A stretch of DNA of 64,000 nt from Eonycteris spelaea (taxonomy: Eukaryota; Chordata; Mammalia; Chiroptera; Pteropodidae). Below, in pieces: positions 35,155 to 48,034 of this stretch. Both the position numbers and the translations under genes were made by a program. How positions within the stretch are numbered: position 1 is the stretch's first letter; each line of letters opens with the position of its first letter. The notes under the pieces are model-generated. The model did no database searches. It worked only from the letters and a program-made list of their open reading frames with translations, and was not told where the DNA came from. Where the stretch lies: positions 434,001-498,000 of the forward strand of contig PUFA01000167.1 of NCBI GenBank assembly GCA_003508835.1, given 5' to 3'.

Positions 35155-36092
35155 GTACTGGTTTTACATTACTATTCCATTTATGTTTCATGAAATAAAG
35201 ATGCATTGAGGTTAATTTAATTATGACTTTCCCATGCCTGATATTATAAAACATTGTCACAATTGCATAATGACGTAACGTATAGTTACCAACCTTGGCA
35301 TTTACTTTGTTGTCACTTGGATCCAAAGTAATAGATATTTAAGTATGCGTTACTATATAGAAGTGCCATTAAAATTATAATCTGGATAAAATGATTACTG
35401 TTGATGACTACTGAGCTACAAAAATCTTGTCAAATTACTACGTGTACTATTGTAATATTTGCTAACTGCTCTTTTATCTTGCTCTATACCAAGGGTCAAC
35501 AAACTATGGCCCACAGACTGATTGATGTCTGTTTTTGTTAATAAAGTTTTATTGGAACACAGCCATGGTCTTTGGTTTACATTTTGTCTGTGGTTGCTTT
35601 CATGCTTTTTAAAATGGCAGATTTGAGTAGATGTGATAGAAATCATATGGCTTGCAAAGCCTAAAAGATTTAACATCTGGCCCTTTACAGGAGAAGTTTG
35701 CTTGTCTATACCTTCTATTATTTTGCTAAAAATATTGTCCAACACCATGACGGCTTTCTATTGCTTCAGTCACTGTCTGGTTGGTAAGCTCAGCCTTTGC
35801 TGAGTGGGGTTTGCTTTTAAGGGCCTCTAAGGTACCATCTAGTCTCCCATAGACTCATTTTCAAAATTTTATTAACACTGGGAATGAGAGTGGGCTAGAG
35901 GAGAAGGATCATGAAGTTAAATGAGTTCAATTACTTTTATACGTCTAAATTTAATTTTGGAATCTATGAAAAATTATTTATGGTATAGATATGCTTTCTT
36001 CTGTGGCAACCTGAGTATAAGATTTGTAAATCATTGCTTCCCAACCTATGCCAGATTCTCAGCCTCTTAATGAAAAATTGGTTTGTTTCCAG
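35155..36092 (+). other. RASGRF2: RASGRF2 intron within PH2 (first)
   Basis: A 938-base intron carrying one non-autonomous hAT DNA transposon (35490-35704). Otherwise it is unique AT-rich sequence. The acceptor is gtttgtttccag. Confidence 0.85.
35483..35712 (+). mobile_element. non-autonomous hAT (MER1-type) DNA transposon with 8-bp duplications
   Basis: The sequence caagggtcaacaaactatgg ... aataaagttttattggaac ... ctggccctttacaggagaag follows a common mammalian hAT-type fossil. The 8-bp direct repeat TCTATACC at 35483-35490 and 35705-35712 fits the hAT target-duplication length. The 3' terminal inverted repeat has lost a few bases. The exact family name is uncertain. Confidence 0.82.
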
Positions 36093-36159
36093 ACAGGTGG
36101 GGTACTCTCTCTAATAGAATGTACCTTGATTGAGGAGCCCGATGCAAGTGATGATGACT
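36093..36159 (+). CDS. RASGRF2: RASGRF2 exon: PH2 middle, acidic loop
   Basis: The exon is 67 bp, phase 0 at the start and ending with one base of Ser (gac t|gtaagt). It encodes [16 protein letters not shown] then DASDDD, a beta strand followed by an acidic loop of PH2. Where human reads LIDC by recall, this has LIEC. It is not a multiple of three, so skipping would shift the frame. Confidence 0.96.
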
Positions 36160-36715
36160 GTAAGTCACTTTCTATCACTTAGAATTATATTATAATTAAA
36201 AATCCTGTAGTTTTTGTTTCTAGCTAAGAAGAGCTGCTTAAGGAGGCAGTAGAGATGCTGAGAATAAACTCCCTGAAGTCATTTATATAGGAAAAGTTTT
36301 GTTGAACATTTTAATCTGTGAACCTTGTTAAACCATCTTTGGGAATCACATTTGCTGAATTTGGCTCATGATAGTAATTTTTCAGTGTCAGGTAGAGAAG
36401 AGAGAACTTGAATTAGAGCATTAGAACTCTGTAGATCATGAAAATTAAAAAAACAAAAAAAAAAATCATGAAATGAGAAGGAGACCAGGATCCTATTCCT
36501 GAGTCACCTACTGACCTCAGCTTCTTCATCTGCTTATGAGCTTAATAAAGCACCCTACCCCACCCCGATTCCCACCCTACATGCTGGAGAAGTACCACAT
36601 TGCTGAAATGAGATTCTGGGCTTGAACATCAATTGTATCTCTAGAACTACATGAAAGCAGCTGTCACTCTCATTTTTGTCTTTATATCTGATTATTTGAT
36701 TTATGTGTATTGAAG
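36160..36715 (+). other. RASGRF2: RASGRF2 intron within PH2 (second, short)
   Basis: A 556-base intron with donor gtaagt and a purine-containing, weak acceptor tract before gtattgaag. No repeat was recognised. Confidence 0.85.
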
Positions 36716-36852
36716 CCAAAGGTTCTGGGCAAGTGTTTGGACACCTGGACTTTAAAATAGTGGTGGAGCCTCCAGACGCTGCCCCTTTCACTGTAGTTTT
36801 GTTAGCACCTTCACGCCAGGAGAAAGCCGCCTGGACAAGTGATATAAGTCAG
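36716..36852 (+). CDS. RASGRF2: RASGRF2 exon: end of PH2
   Basis: The exon is 137 bp. It completes Ser, ends in phase 0 (agt cag|gtaagc), and encodes [20 protein letters not shown], then [20 protein letters not shown]. The Trp in the C-terminal helix is the invariant PH-domain tryptophan. By recall, human has AAAF and AWMSD where this has AAPF and AWTSD. Confidence 0.97.
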
Positions 36853-37799
36853 GTAAGCAAATGGCTTTTACCACAAGGTTTTTTGTTTGTTTGTTTGTTT
36901 GTTTTTCTCACAACTTTTGGGGAGGATTTTTGGAGTTAATTTATTTTTATTGAAAAATTACATCTGGTGGTTGTGGTCACTGTCATCATCACTATGTATC
37001 TTGGTATACTGGAATCATTTGTTGCTGTTTGTTTTTCTTTTTATGGTTAAAATTTGTGTGAAATATAGTAATTGCATTTTATTTCCTTGGTGTTTTTGTA
37101 TAGTCGGGAAATGCAATCACTAGTTTTGAATAGTGTTAAAATTTCCCTATTAGTAATATATTCTCCAGTGACCTCACCATTTTGTTTTTGTTTTTGTTTT
37201 GGTTTGTTTTATGTTTTTGCTTATTGGTTTCTGAGGTAGGGAGATAGTGAGAGATACAAAAAGAGCTAACAAGGGCTATGGCAATTCAAGGAATTGCATC
37301 AGATAAGAGATACTGTCTGTAGTATGAAATCTGAAAATGAGCTCTTGTGTTTTATATAGAAAAAAGTAGGAAACAGATTTTCTTACCTATTCCTGATCAG
37401 CAATGTCCAATTAGGGAATTGTTGCATTTATTCAGATTTGGAAATATGTCAAAGTTAATCATGATTGGACTTGAGCATTTTTAAATCCAAGCTCCATGTT
37501 AATTTTGGCCAATATAGGAGAAAAATGTTCATGGGAGAAAAATATTAGAAGAAGGCTTGATAATTATCCTCAAAGTTGTTAACTCAAGGAAGATTGGGCA
37601 GATGGAAAAAGCATATAATGTAGATTCTACTGACTTTTTTTCTGAAAAGCTCATAGTAATTTATATATATATATAAGACAGTTAAAAATCTGAACTATAT
37701 CATTGTTCTTTAGATGCTTAATTTTTTTCTGAAAAATTTTCTGAGTGACTGAAAACTGAGGGAAAATAGGAAGAATAAATGTCATAAATAATTATTTTT

Positions 37800-37995
37800 T
37801 CATGTCAAAGAAATTGTACAGACTTAGGCTCATTTTACCCTTACAACAGTGTCCCGAAGGTAAAGAGAAATATTAGCCCCATTTTATAGTTGAGAGACCT
37901 GAGATTTGGAAGGCTAAGTGTTTGTTCAGAGTTATACAGCTATGAGTCAGGACTCAAACTTAAGCCATGTCTTTTAGCACTCTAAATGTTCTTTA
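37800..37995 (-). repeat. MIR SINE fragment
   Basis: Reverse MIR core: 'attagccccattttatagtt', 'gagagacctgagatttggaa', 'agagttatacagctatgagt' and 'caggactcaaacttaagcca'. Confidence 0.75.
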
Positions 37996-38224
37996 CAGGG
38001 ATGCTGGATTTTTACTCACATACCCCCACAACTGCTTTAATGGTGAATAAATCACTTGAAGTGAAGGGACTTCTTTCCTGGCTAACAAGGGAATGAAAAG
38101 AGGGGATCTTCTATATTTTCCTGATCATATCCTTGTGGTGATTTATTAATACTTTCAATAACTCTATGTTGTCTGAATTAATACTTTAGTTCTATTGGTT
38201 ATGTATCTCTTACCTTATGAAACT

Positions 38225-38530
38225 CTGAATCATTCATTGATTCTATGAATGCTTATTGAGCAATTAGCATGTGCTGCCAGGTATTGTGTAGGTACCAGGG
38301 ATATGGCAATAGCCTCTGCTTTCAAGGAGACAGGCAGGCTAGTAGGGAAGAAAGGGAAGTAGACAAGTTAATACAACAGAATTTTGTAAGGACTGGGGAG
38401 AACAGCAAAGGGGACCAAGAAGGAACCACCAGTGCAGTTAGAAGATAGCCAAGAGAGCATGGTGTTCTGATGTCATGTGAAGAAAATGTATCATGGAGGA
38501 GGGAGTGGTCACATGTCAACTGCTACCAAA
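38225..38530 (+). repeat. ancient interspersed repeat, same class as 19690-21900
   Basis: 'cattgattctatgaatgctt', 'gccaggtattgtgtaggtac', then 'gagagcatggtgttctgatg' and 'tatcatggaggagggagtgg' match the head and a later part of the same ancient repeat, joined by a large internal deletion. Confidence 0.45.
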
Positions 38531-38929
38531 GGCTGAGTACAGTAGTGAGTATTTGAGATACTTAGCGATTTTCCTGATGTGGAGTTTGAATGGTAAGTGG
38601 TAGGATGGAGTGTTGAACTGTTGAGTGGGCCTAGCATGCTGCTCATCAGCCGGCATCTCAGCTGGCTTTGTTTCCCCCTTAAAGCAGAGAACATTTTATG
38701 GGGAAAATTATGTGCTAAACATACATTGATGGAATTTGTCAGTCTTCCAAGTGTATCTCTGGACATAATTCATTTTCAATAAGATGAGCCTACCGAATGC
38801 TTAAAAATATCCTGTTTAATATTTTATGATATTTTTATATGTAAAAAGATGGACACTAAAAGGAACTAAAAATGCTCCTAACCCCAGCATCTAAATAATT
38901 TTTTATCAAAGTATTTTCCGCAGATAACT

Positions 38930-39055
38930 GTAATTAGAATTACCTAAGGGTTTAAAGAATGCAGATTCCTGCACCCGTATTCCAGACACCCCCAAGTTTT
39001 AACAAGCTCCGCAGATTACTTTTGTGCAATTAAATTAGAGAACCTCTGCCCTGGA
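38930..39055. mobile_element. MER5-type hAT fragment
   Basis: 'attagaattacctaagggtt', 'aagaatgcagattcctgcac' and 'gttttaacaagctccgcaga' correspond to MER5-family phrases (a T/A-rich core with 'aacaagctcc'). Confidence 0.5.
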
Positions 39056-39059
39056 AATC

Positions 39060-39830
39060 AACTATTATTTTCATCTCTAAAACCCCCAGAATCCTACCAT
39101 ACAGAAAGAATTTTATAGTTTGGCTTTCAGTGTATGTATGCATTGTTTTTGCTTTTTACCTCATTTACATCTTTCTATATTTCTGTAAATTCTTCATATT
39201 GAGGAATGTGTGTGTATGTATACACACCACCACATTAATTACCACTTTTCTAGCTTTTTCTGAATAATTAGGTATATCAAAAAGCAACTTCCCGTTTTAG
39301 CATTAAGATATGCTGTGGTGCTAACCATCTTCGTGCAGGAGTTCTTTTTCCCTTTCAAGGTCCTTGGCTAGTATATCTTCCCTACAGTGGTCAAGGTTGG
39401 TACAGAGGGCCTGATCACTTTCATGATTTCATAATTCATGACAGACTGCTAAAATGCTTCCAGAAATGTGTAACTCATCATTTCACTACATTATCAGCAA
39501 GGTAGCCATGCAGCTTTCTTTGAAGTCCTGCCAGTGTTGATTTTTAGCACATTTATCACATTTTCCCATTTAATGAAAAAGTGGTATTGCTTTCTAGTGT
39601 TTTCAATTTACACTTCTGTAATTATCAATGAGATTAATATTTTTCACTATTTCTCTTTTTTGTCAGTTCATGCCGGATGGACATTTATTCATTGTAGCTA
39701 TCCTTATAGACCAGCGAAATTTTCTTCAATTTTTATTATGACTATGTTCTTCATTATTTTGTCTTTATTTCTTACCCTTTTATTTTGCTAACTCTTGATA
39801 TTTTTGTAGTTTGATTTGAAGTCACCTTGC
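39060..39830 (-). mobile_element. old L1-like AT-rich fragments (tentative)
   Basis: The stretch has the look of degraded L1M 3' regions in reverse orientation ('tcatttacatctttctatat', 'gtgttttcaatttacacttc'). The evidence is weak and the limits are approximate. Confidence 0.3.
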
Positions 39831-40539
39831 TAAGCCACTGTACCCTCTCGCACTAATCACATATGGCTCTTATTTAAACTGGTTTCTAGGTATTGTCACA
39901 TTCTCAGTTTCACATAAAGCACTCTGTGCAAAAATTAAAACTTTGGCCTTGCCAAGCCTCTGTCTCTAACGCTGTAATTTTTAGAAGTAACAATTGCTTG
40001 AATGATTAATTACACTTTTAGTTATACCAGTAAGGCCATTATTAACCACTGGCGCCTCCAACAAAACATGCAAATAGCTAATGGCCTTGACCAATAATTC
40101 TTCCTTTTTTTCATCTATTTATAGGGAAAAATGTGAGGCTGAAGGTTTGACCATTCATTTCAATATTGTGCATTCATTTGTGCTAGTCTTACTGTCATGC
40201 ATAATGGTGTATTAAACAGATTGTTCTATAATTATGGGCATTACCTTAAATGCAGAATTAAAATTCACCTCTGAGCTTCTTGGTTTGGGCAGATGTGTCA
40301 AAATACAGACCTTGTATAGATGAAGTTGTAGCATGCTGACATGCTTTATTCTTAAAATAGCCTCTCTGGAATCAATAGGGAATTTTCTAATTTTAACATA
40401 AAAAAGTGAATTAAAAGAGAAAAATTGAATCTCATCTTCTTCCCCACTACTTAGAAGTATTAAGAAGGTAAAAAACATGATGACACGGTAGACCACTGAC
40501 CTTTGAACAGGTATTGCCTTAAATAAAACCCTTAGAAAA

Positions 40540-40640
40540 CCCTGCTGCAGAAGTCATTCTCAACATTTGTCCAAGGACCAGCTGCATCAAAATTACTGAG
40601 GCTTTTGTGAACATATATATTCCCAGGCCCAACCTTGTCA
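40540..40640. mobile_element. MER5-type hAT fragment
   Basis: 'cagaagtcattctcaacatt', 'gtccaaggaccagctgcatc', 'aaaattactgaggcttttgt' and 'attcccaggccc' follow the MER5A order in the reverse sense. Confidence 0.55.
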
Positions 40641-42105
40641 TAGTCATCACAAACTGAACTAGAATATCCATGGCTGCTTTTGTTATCCTAGTAATTTCAA
40701 GGTTTACTGTAGTTCACATAAATTCAATGTGCCCTTAAAGATGTGTGACACCTTGCTTATTTTCATGTATTTCTTCTGGAATGAATGAACTGAATTCATT
40801 TCCTTGGGCTCAAACCCTTCTCCTCAACACAACCAAGATACATGCTTATGTGATCATGGGTATATATCACGCCTTCCAATATAAATATATTCATACACAC
40901 ATTCATATACAGATATCCCCAGCTTCTACAAAGTTTGTGACAACCCTTGGCTTTTACAAAAGACCTATGTTATTTCCAGATGCTGTAGTTTAAGGAAATG
41001 AATTGAAGAGGACATTAAAATATTCCATTTCATTCTCAGAGTTTGGGATTCTTTAGACCTGATCATTTAAATAATGGCATAAGACATGAGGAAACAAATT
41101 TTAAAGGAAAAACAAGTTTGAAAATAGCTAATTTGCTAAGTAGACTGAATGGTCAGGGGATGCTAACAATCTGGTTTCTTATTTGCATATTTACTCCTCC
41201 ATAACTTTGGGGTTTAGTGTAAATCCCTGAGTTCAGGACCTATGTGAAGTCACTTGGTAATCAGATTCTTCACACCATTTAATTACAGTCATAAAGCACT
41301 ACATGGTATCCTAGTAACTAGAAGTAATTTCTGATTTTAAAAATTGTCTTTTTTTTTTTTAATTTTCTGTTTTGTTTAAAGGGAATGTGTATAATTCAAA
41401 ATAAACCCTTCTCTAACCCAAAATAATTGCAAAGGGAAATTTTAAAATGATATAGCATAAATATAAATTAAAAAGGCAGAGAATATTAGCAAAAGTTCTT
41501 TGGAAGACAACAAGATGAACAGGTTTTATGCATGCCAGAAATAGGAAAAATTACACAATGCATCCTCACCAAACCAACATGGTACCAATAGAAACCGCTA
41601 GAGAAATTAGTAAAATGTGGGCATTTATTGGCCCAAAAAAACAAAAACAAAAAACAAAAACAAATACACCTGAGAAGTGGGCACAGAGCTGACTAGTGAG
41701 GCAGAAGATGACTTCATCCAGGATAGCCAGCGTTTCCCCTCTGCCTGCCCCATACCATCCCCTAGGGCAGAGAATGAATATAGCAGAGGCAATCACCATC
41801 AGAAGGTCATAAACCTTTCAAGCAGTGCTACATCTGCCAGAGTTGTGACAGTGACATTATGGTCAGAATCCTTGGGAAACACATTGCAGGAAAATGTAGG
41901 CCTTGTATCTATCCTCAGATGTTTTTCAGGTACACAGTTTTGGTCTAGACATTAATCTGTTCATCAGTGTATAATGTTCGCCTCGTGTGTGTGTATGTGT
42001 ATGTGATGAGAAACTACATTGTTTTTGTGGCTATAAACAATTATGGGAATATATGATCTGCCTAGGTTTTCGTGTGGGTTGTAATTGTCTTTTTTAATTC
42101 CACAG

Positions 42106-42188
42106 TGCGTGGACAACATACGGTGTAATGGTTTAATGACTATAGTGTTTGAAGAGAATTCCAAAGTTACTGTGCCACATATGATTAA
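42106..42188 (+). CDS. RASGRF2: RASGRF2 exon: PH2-REM connector
   Basis: The exon is 83 bp, phase 0 at the start, ending with two bases of Lys (att aa|gtaagt). It encodes [20 protein letters not shown] and VTVPHMI. It lies between the PH2 C-terminal helix and the REM domain. The acceptor ttttttaattccacag and the donor gtaagt are both strong. Confidence 0.97.
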
Positions 42189-43646
42189 GTAAGTGCAATA
42201 ATCCTTTCTCTTATATTTTAATCAAGATCAAACTGGTAGAGAATGTAAAACCCTAGATAAAGTATTGTTTTGGTAGCATTCTGCTTCATATCGTGCATAT
42301 GTTTTTTGACAGTAATATGATAATTTATGATATGTCATTGTACACAAGACTGTCAAAATGGTTTTCAGATTCATAGTTTATTGACTCACAGCATAGAAAA
42401 ATCGTTTTTCAGACTGTTATATATGCCTTTACTCAGGACAAAAAGCCTATTGAGATTTTCAAGTTCAATATAAAGAGTTGTGACAGCCAGATGTGTCCAA
42501 AGTCAGAGGGTAGACCAAGGCATGGCAGATCCTTTTGGTGTTTTCCCAGTGGGTATGAATCTTATTACTCAGATTTGTCTGTAGAGATACATTTAGATTT
42601 TGAAGATACTTAATATGAATCATCTGGCTTTTCAGTGGTACCATCTACCCACTGCCTATATGTGGATTTGCCCTAAAAACTATTGCTCAGGGCTGCCATC
42701 CAGCTCTCTATATGTTTTGTTAACAAAGTAAATCCTATAATTTAAAGTCATCAATAAGGAAACAGTAGTTTAAAATGAGAAGTTATATCAACTATGTGTC
42801 ATAACTCTCTGTATTAATGCTTTTGTCTCTATATACTTTTTTTTTTCCAAATTCAGAAATTATTTGGAGAGTAGTTTGAAGTTGACCAAATTGCTAGTCT
42901 CATTTTCTTGGTTATTTGCATTCCAAATTCTAGTAATAAAATGTATTTTTAAAAGCAGTCTATTATATCTTTCAAAAAAAGCTCCGCAAAACTAAGAAAT
43001 GTTTATCTTCTATGCCTTTTTATGAGAGTTTAAATGATCTGAGCTGTTTATGCTATGGCAATAAATAACATTAACATTTCTCTTCTGATAGGTGTTAACT
43101 ACAATTAGATTATCCCAATGGTACAATTTTGAAAGTTATTATTATATCAGATGAAGGCAGAAGTACATTATACTAGTGCCATAATTACTACAGAAAAATC
43201 CATGATAAAAGAATGATAGTGTTTCAAATTGCTAGTCAGATTTTAAAATATTTTGGATAGGATCATTTCAAAACTCTAGGGGAAGGATTCCTATAGGATT
43301 CAGTTTTCTAGTTTTTTAATTTAGTTTGGTTTTATTTAAAATCTGATTAGTTAAATAGATTATGCTAAGATTAGAACCAAGTATGGAATATAGGTCAAAG
43401 GTCCAAATTATGACTTAATTTTAAAATTCATATCATTTGGTTATGGTTTTCTTAACTTTCTACCGTAGGATTCTTTTTAATACTTCAAAAAAGAGTAAAT
43501 ATTAGTTTTATTCATTTTAAAAGTACTTTCTTCGAGTTTAGACAGCCATAACGGTCCAAACTGCTTTACAATGAGAGTTTGTTAAGCTGGATATTGCAAC
43601 CACGTGAGTTACAAGCTCCTAACCCCCGGGCAGCTGCACACTCACT

Positions 43647-44007
43647 GTACAATGGTGCTTTGTATCCATGGGTTCAGCATCCATGGATTCAACTAACTAC
43701 GAATCAAAAATATTTGAAAAAAAAATAGTTGCTGATGTGTACCTTGTAGTTAGGCCTACCATGGTTGTGTCTGTGTGAACATGCGTGGAATTTTTCTTGT
43801 CATTCCCTAAACAGTACAGTGTAACAACTATTCAGATAGCATTTATGTTGTATTAGACATTACAAGTAATCTAGAGATGGATGGATGTGTGTAGATTATA
43901 TGAAAATACAACACCATTTTATGTAAGACACTTGAGCACACTCAGATTTTGGTATCAACGGGCATCTTGGAACCAATCCCCCATGGATCCCAAGGGAGGA
44001 TCGTACA
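43647..44007 (+). mobile_element. MER2 (Tigger-group) DNA transposon
   Basis: The left end 'gctttgtatccatgggttca', 'gcatccatggattcaactaa', 'ctacgaatcaaaaatatttg' followed by an A-run, and the right end 'gattttggtatcaac', 'cttggaaccaatcccccatg' and 'gatcccaagggaggatcgta', are the paired ends of MER2, inverted relative to each other. The roughly 360-base length fits the non-autonomous element. No transposase is encoded. Confidence 0.88.
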
Positions 44008-44828
44008 TACATCTTGTTGACTTTAAGAATTAATGTGGATAAAAACTTTAATTTTGTCTTATCCATTTTGGCTGGGGCCCAAATGCATCTTTCTCTTATG
44101 ACCATTTGCCCATGTCCATGTCCAATTTCATTTGTGTAACTACCTCCCATACAGGCCACGACTGTCCTTCTTTGGGGTGCACAGAGGTGACACTTGAGTA
44201 AGTAGGAACTGTTTTCCTATCAGGAAAGAAACCTGTATCTCAGACTATAAAGATTTTCTATTATAGTCATACATTTTGATATCTATCTATACTATACTAG
44301 ATGTATTCCCAAAGCAGACTTTCATATATTTTATAGATTTCTTCCTTCTATTTTTCCCTGCCTCACTGAGCCTGATTCTCCTTAAAGAAAAATGATGATT
44401 TTGCAATCTCTGTTCTATTCTATGTAAATTCTGCATTCTTGCTTCTCTGCGCATCTCCCTGTCTATATATCATGAAGAATAAAAAGATATTTTGGAGAGT
44501 TAAAAAGTTATTTTACCTTAATTGTGTCTTATTACTAACATGGCAACACTTTTCGGGCACTCGCCTCCTTTTAAAACTTACTAATTATAATAGGTAATAT
44601 GGGTTTGATGTCTCAAGATTGCTTTTTAAAGTGTTTACCACAAAGAAATTATTATCATAAGAGTCTTAAATAACATATTAAATCTTTCTTGAGAGTCCCT
44701 TAAGAAATAAAGTAAGATCTTGTTCAGTGTAATAAAAGATAATTAAATAATTTTATATTTCTTTTCTTTACTTAAAGTGAAAATGTAATAAAAAATTTGA
44801 AGGACAGTCGTGTAATTAGTCAATTTTA

Positions 44829-47800
44829 TTTTTTTAAATAATTCTTTTATTTTTCAATTACAGTTGACATACACTATTATATTAGTTTCAGGTGTACAAC
44901 ATTTATATAACTTAAGTGATCACTGATAAATCTAGTAACAATCTGACACCATACGTAGTTATTACAATATTATCAATTATATTCTCTATGTTAAACTTCA
45001 CAGACCATGACTATTTTGGAATTACCAATTTTTACTTTTTAATCCCGTCACCTTTTTTCACCCATTTCTCTCACCTCCCTCCCATCTGGCAATCATCACT
45101 TTGGTCTCTGTATCTGTGAGTTTTTTTCTGTTTTGCTTGTTCATTTATTTTTTCTTTAAATTCCACACACTGGTGGAATCAGATAGCATTTATCTTTTTC
45201 TGTCTGACTTGCTCCACTCAGCACAATACCCTCGAGATCTAGATGGCAAGATTTCATTTTTTAGATGGCAAGATTTCTTTTTTTGTTTTATGGCTGAGTA
45301 ATATTCCATTGTATATATGTATCACCTCTTCTTTATCCATTCCTTCATTGATGGACACCCAGGTCGCCTCCATATCTTGGATATTGTAAATAATGCTGCA
45401 ATGAACATATGGATACACATGTCCCTTCCAAGTGGTGTTTTGGGTTTCTTTGGATAAATACCCAGAAGTAGGATTACTGGGTCCTTCTTTGTCTCTTGTT
45501 ATAACTCTTGTTTTTAAAGTCTTTTGTCTGGTATACGTATTGCTACTCCAGCTTTTTTTTTTTTTTTTTCATTTCCTTTGTCATGAAATACTTCTTTCCA
45601 TCCATTTACTCTGTATGTGTCTTTCAATCCGAAGTAAGTCTGTTGTAGGCAGCATATAGAAGGGTCTTCTTTTCTTATCTATTCAGCCACCTTGTGTCTT
45701 TTGATAGGAGCATTTAATCCATGTACATTGAAAGTAATTGTTGATGGATACGTAGTTATTGCCATTTTATTACTCATATTTTTAACCTTTTTTTCTTCTT
45801 AAAGAAATCCCTTTAACATTTCTTGTGATACTGGTTTGGTAATGATGGACTCCTTTACCTTTATCTTGTCTGAGAAGCTCTTTATTTGTCCTTCAATTCT
45901 AAATGATAGCTTTGCTGGGTAGAGCAATCTTGGTTATAGGTCCTTGCTTTTTATCACTTTGAATATTTTGTGCCAATCTTATCTGGCCAGCAAGGTTTCT
46001 ATTGAGAAATCAGCTACCAATCTTATGGGAGCTCCCTTGTAGGTAACTAACTGCTTTTTTCTTGCTGCTTTTAAGATTCTCTCTTTGTCTTTAACCTTTG
46101 GCATTTTAATTATGATGTGAGCCTCTTTGGGTTCATCTTTTTTGGGACTCTCTGCCCTTCTTGGACTTGTATGTCTATTTTCTTCGCTAGGTTAGGAAAG
46201 TTTTCTGTCATTTTTCCGAACAAGTTTTCAACTCCTTGCTCTGTCTCTCTTCTTCTTTTGGTACCCCTATGATATGAATGTTGGTAAGCGTGATGTTGCC
46301 CCAGAGACTCCTAAAATTATCCTAATTTTTTGAATTCCTTTTTTCTTATTGCTGTTATGATTGAGTGTTTTCTGCTACCTTATCTTCTACATCTGATTCA
46401 GATCTCTGCTTTACTTAGTGTACTGTTGATTCCTTCTACTGTATCTTTCATTTCTGATTTTTATTTTTTTATGTTTTCTTTCTCCATGTTTTGAACTCTT
46501 CATCTGGTAGATTGTTAGTCTCCATTTAGTTTAGTCCTTTTTTCCTGGAATTTAGGTCTGTTCTTTCATTTGGAACATGTTTCTTTGTCTCTCTGTCTTG
46601 GCTGCCTCCATGTATTAGGTAGAGCTGCTATGTCTCCCGGTCTTAGTAGTGTGGCCTTATGTAGTAGATATCCCGTAGGGGCCAATGACACAGTCTTCCC
46701 GATCACTTGAGCCAGGTGCTACAGGTGTGTCCCTTGTGTGGGTTTTGTTTGCCCTCCTGTTGCGTTGAGCCTTGGTTGCTGTGAGAGGGTCAATGAGAGG
46801 GATTGACCCTCAGGCTGATTAGTCGTGAGGACTGGCTGTGACTACAGTGGAGTATCTGTTGTGCAGGGGCTCACTTTATGGAGTAGGATTCACTTTAGCA
46901 GGGCTGTAGTGCCTCCTCAGTCTATCCTTGGGCATGTTGTCTGTGGGGGCAGCTGGGTGGTGTTCAGGTGTAGTCTGAAGCTGGCCACTGGGCATGGCAG
47001 CCTGGGAGCCTCAGAGAGGAGCCCCGCAGCAGCCAAGTTCAGCTGCTGCCTTTGCCCTGCCCTGGACCACCTGGCATGAGCCACAAAATGATCCACAAGT
47101 GTCTTCTATCCATGCTGGCCTTGGAGTTGCCTGGCAGAGGCTACTCTGTGAACTGAGGCTAGCTGCTGCTAGTGTTGGGCTTGGGGAGTCTTAGCAAGAT
47201 GTGGGGAGCATGCCAAGGCCAGATGTTAGGCTTGTTTGGAGTTTGCGAACTCTGAGAGATTTTAGGAAAATCGGCGGCATGAGCCAAGGCAGGCCATTTG
47301 TATGGAAAAGCCATTGGAAGTGGCTTGGATGGGCCTGCAAATTTGGTGGGTGAGTCTCAAGGAATTACCAGGTCAGGGTAAATGGTTTTAGCCAGGATGA
47401 TGGAGACTCAGATTTGATGGCTGCCAGCATCTGCACACTGTTCAACAAAGGAACAATGGATTCTGCCAGCACCTCTGTTTGGGAGAAAGCTGCCCCTCCA
47501 GCCCTTGCTCTGAAGCCAGACAATTCAGTTTCTCTCCATATGGCCCTGGTGCCTTTTGAACTGCTGCCCCAGGACTGGAGCTCAGAGTGAATGAGTTCCT
47601 CAGTGAGCAAGTCCTCATGCAGGCCCTTTAAGAGGAATGCCTGGAACTCCCGCAGCTTTCCATCTCACTCAGCCACCATCTCCACTGGTTTTCACAGCCA
47701 GAAGTTATGGAGACTTCTCTTTCTGGAATTGGACCCCTGAGCTGGGAAGCCTGGTGTAGGCCTGGAACTCCTCATTTCCTCAGGGAGAACCTCCAGAGCT

Positions 47801-48034
47801 GAGATATTCCTCCTGATTTTTAACTGCCATGGGTGGGTATGGGGAACAGCCTGTTTTGCATCTCCACCCTTCCTGACAGTCTTCATGTGGCTTCTTCCGT
47901 ATGTCCTTAGTTATAAGACTTCTGTTCAGCTAGACTTCATACTATTCTCAGTGATGGTTCTATAGTTTAGTTTTAATTTTGGTGTGGTTGTGAGAGAAGC
48001 CAAGGACAGCTCCACCATCTTGACTCCCAATCCC
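44829..48034 (-). mobile_element. HAL1-like half-L1: 5' UTR, ORF1, ORF2 start and 3' end, lacking RT
   Basis: Read on the minus strand, a 5' region begins near 48034 (gggagtcaagatggtggagc). ORF1-derived sequence follows (about 46340-45800, with stops). Next is the ORF2 endonuclease start near 45770, with GLNAPIKRH and then CCLQQTYF. Near 45481 it jumps to the ORF2 C-terminal tail (LLLGIYPKKPKT) and the 3' UTR, with an A-tail (T-run near 44829). The segment from about residue 105 to about 1085 of ORF2, including all of RT, is missing. Flanking 11-bp repeats agtcaatttta (44818-44828) and agtcagtttta (48035-48045) differ at one base. No reading frame is intact. Confidence 0.82.

Larger units (their letters stand above)
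36853..42105 (+). other. RASGRF2: RASGRF2 intron after PH2
   Basis: It holds (GTTT)n at 36881-36906 just inside the donor, a (GTTTT)n-like stretch near 37183-37215, a reverse MIR, a short copy of the ancient repeat, MER5-like pieces and old L1-like sequence. About 39870-40210 is unique and motif-rich (see findings). Confidence 0.85.

Noticed and set aside
45555..45573. Poly-T as the end of a separate retro-insert within the half-L1
   Set aside because: ORF2-derived sequence is continuous on both sides (the 'KAGVAI' region normally encodes lysines here), so it is an internal A-run expansion.
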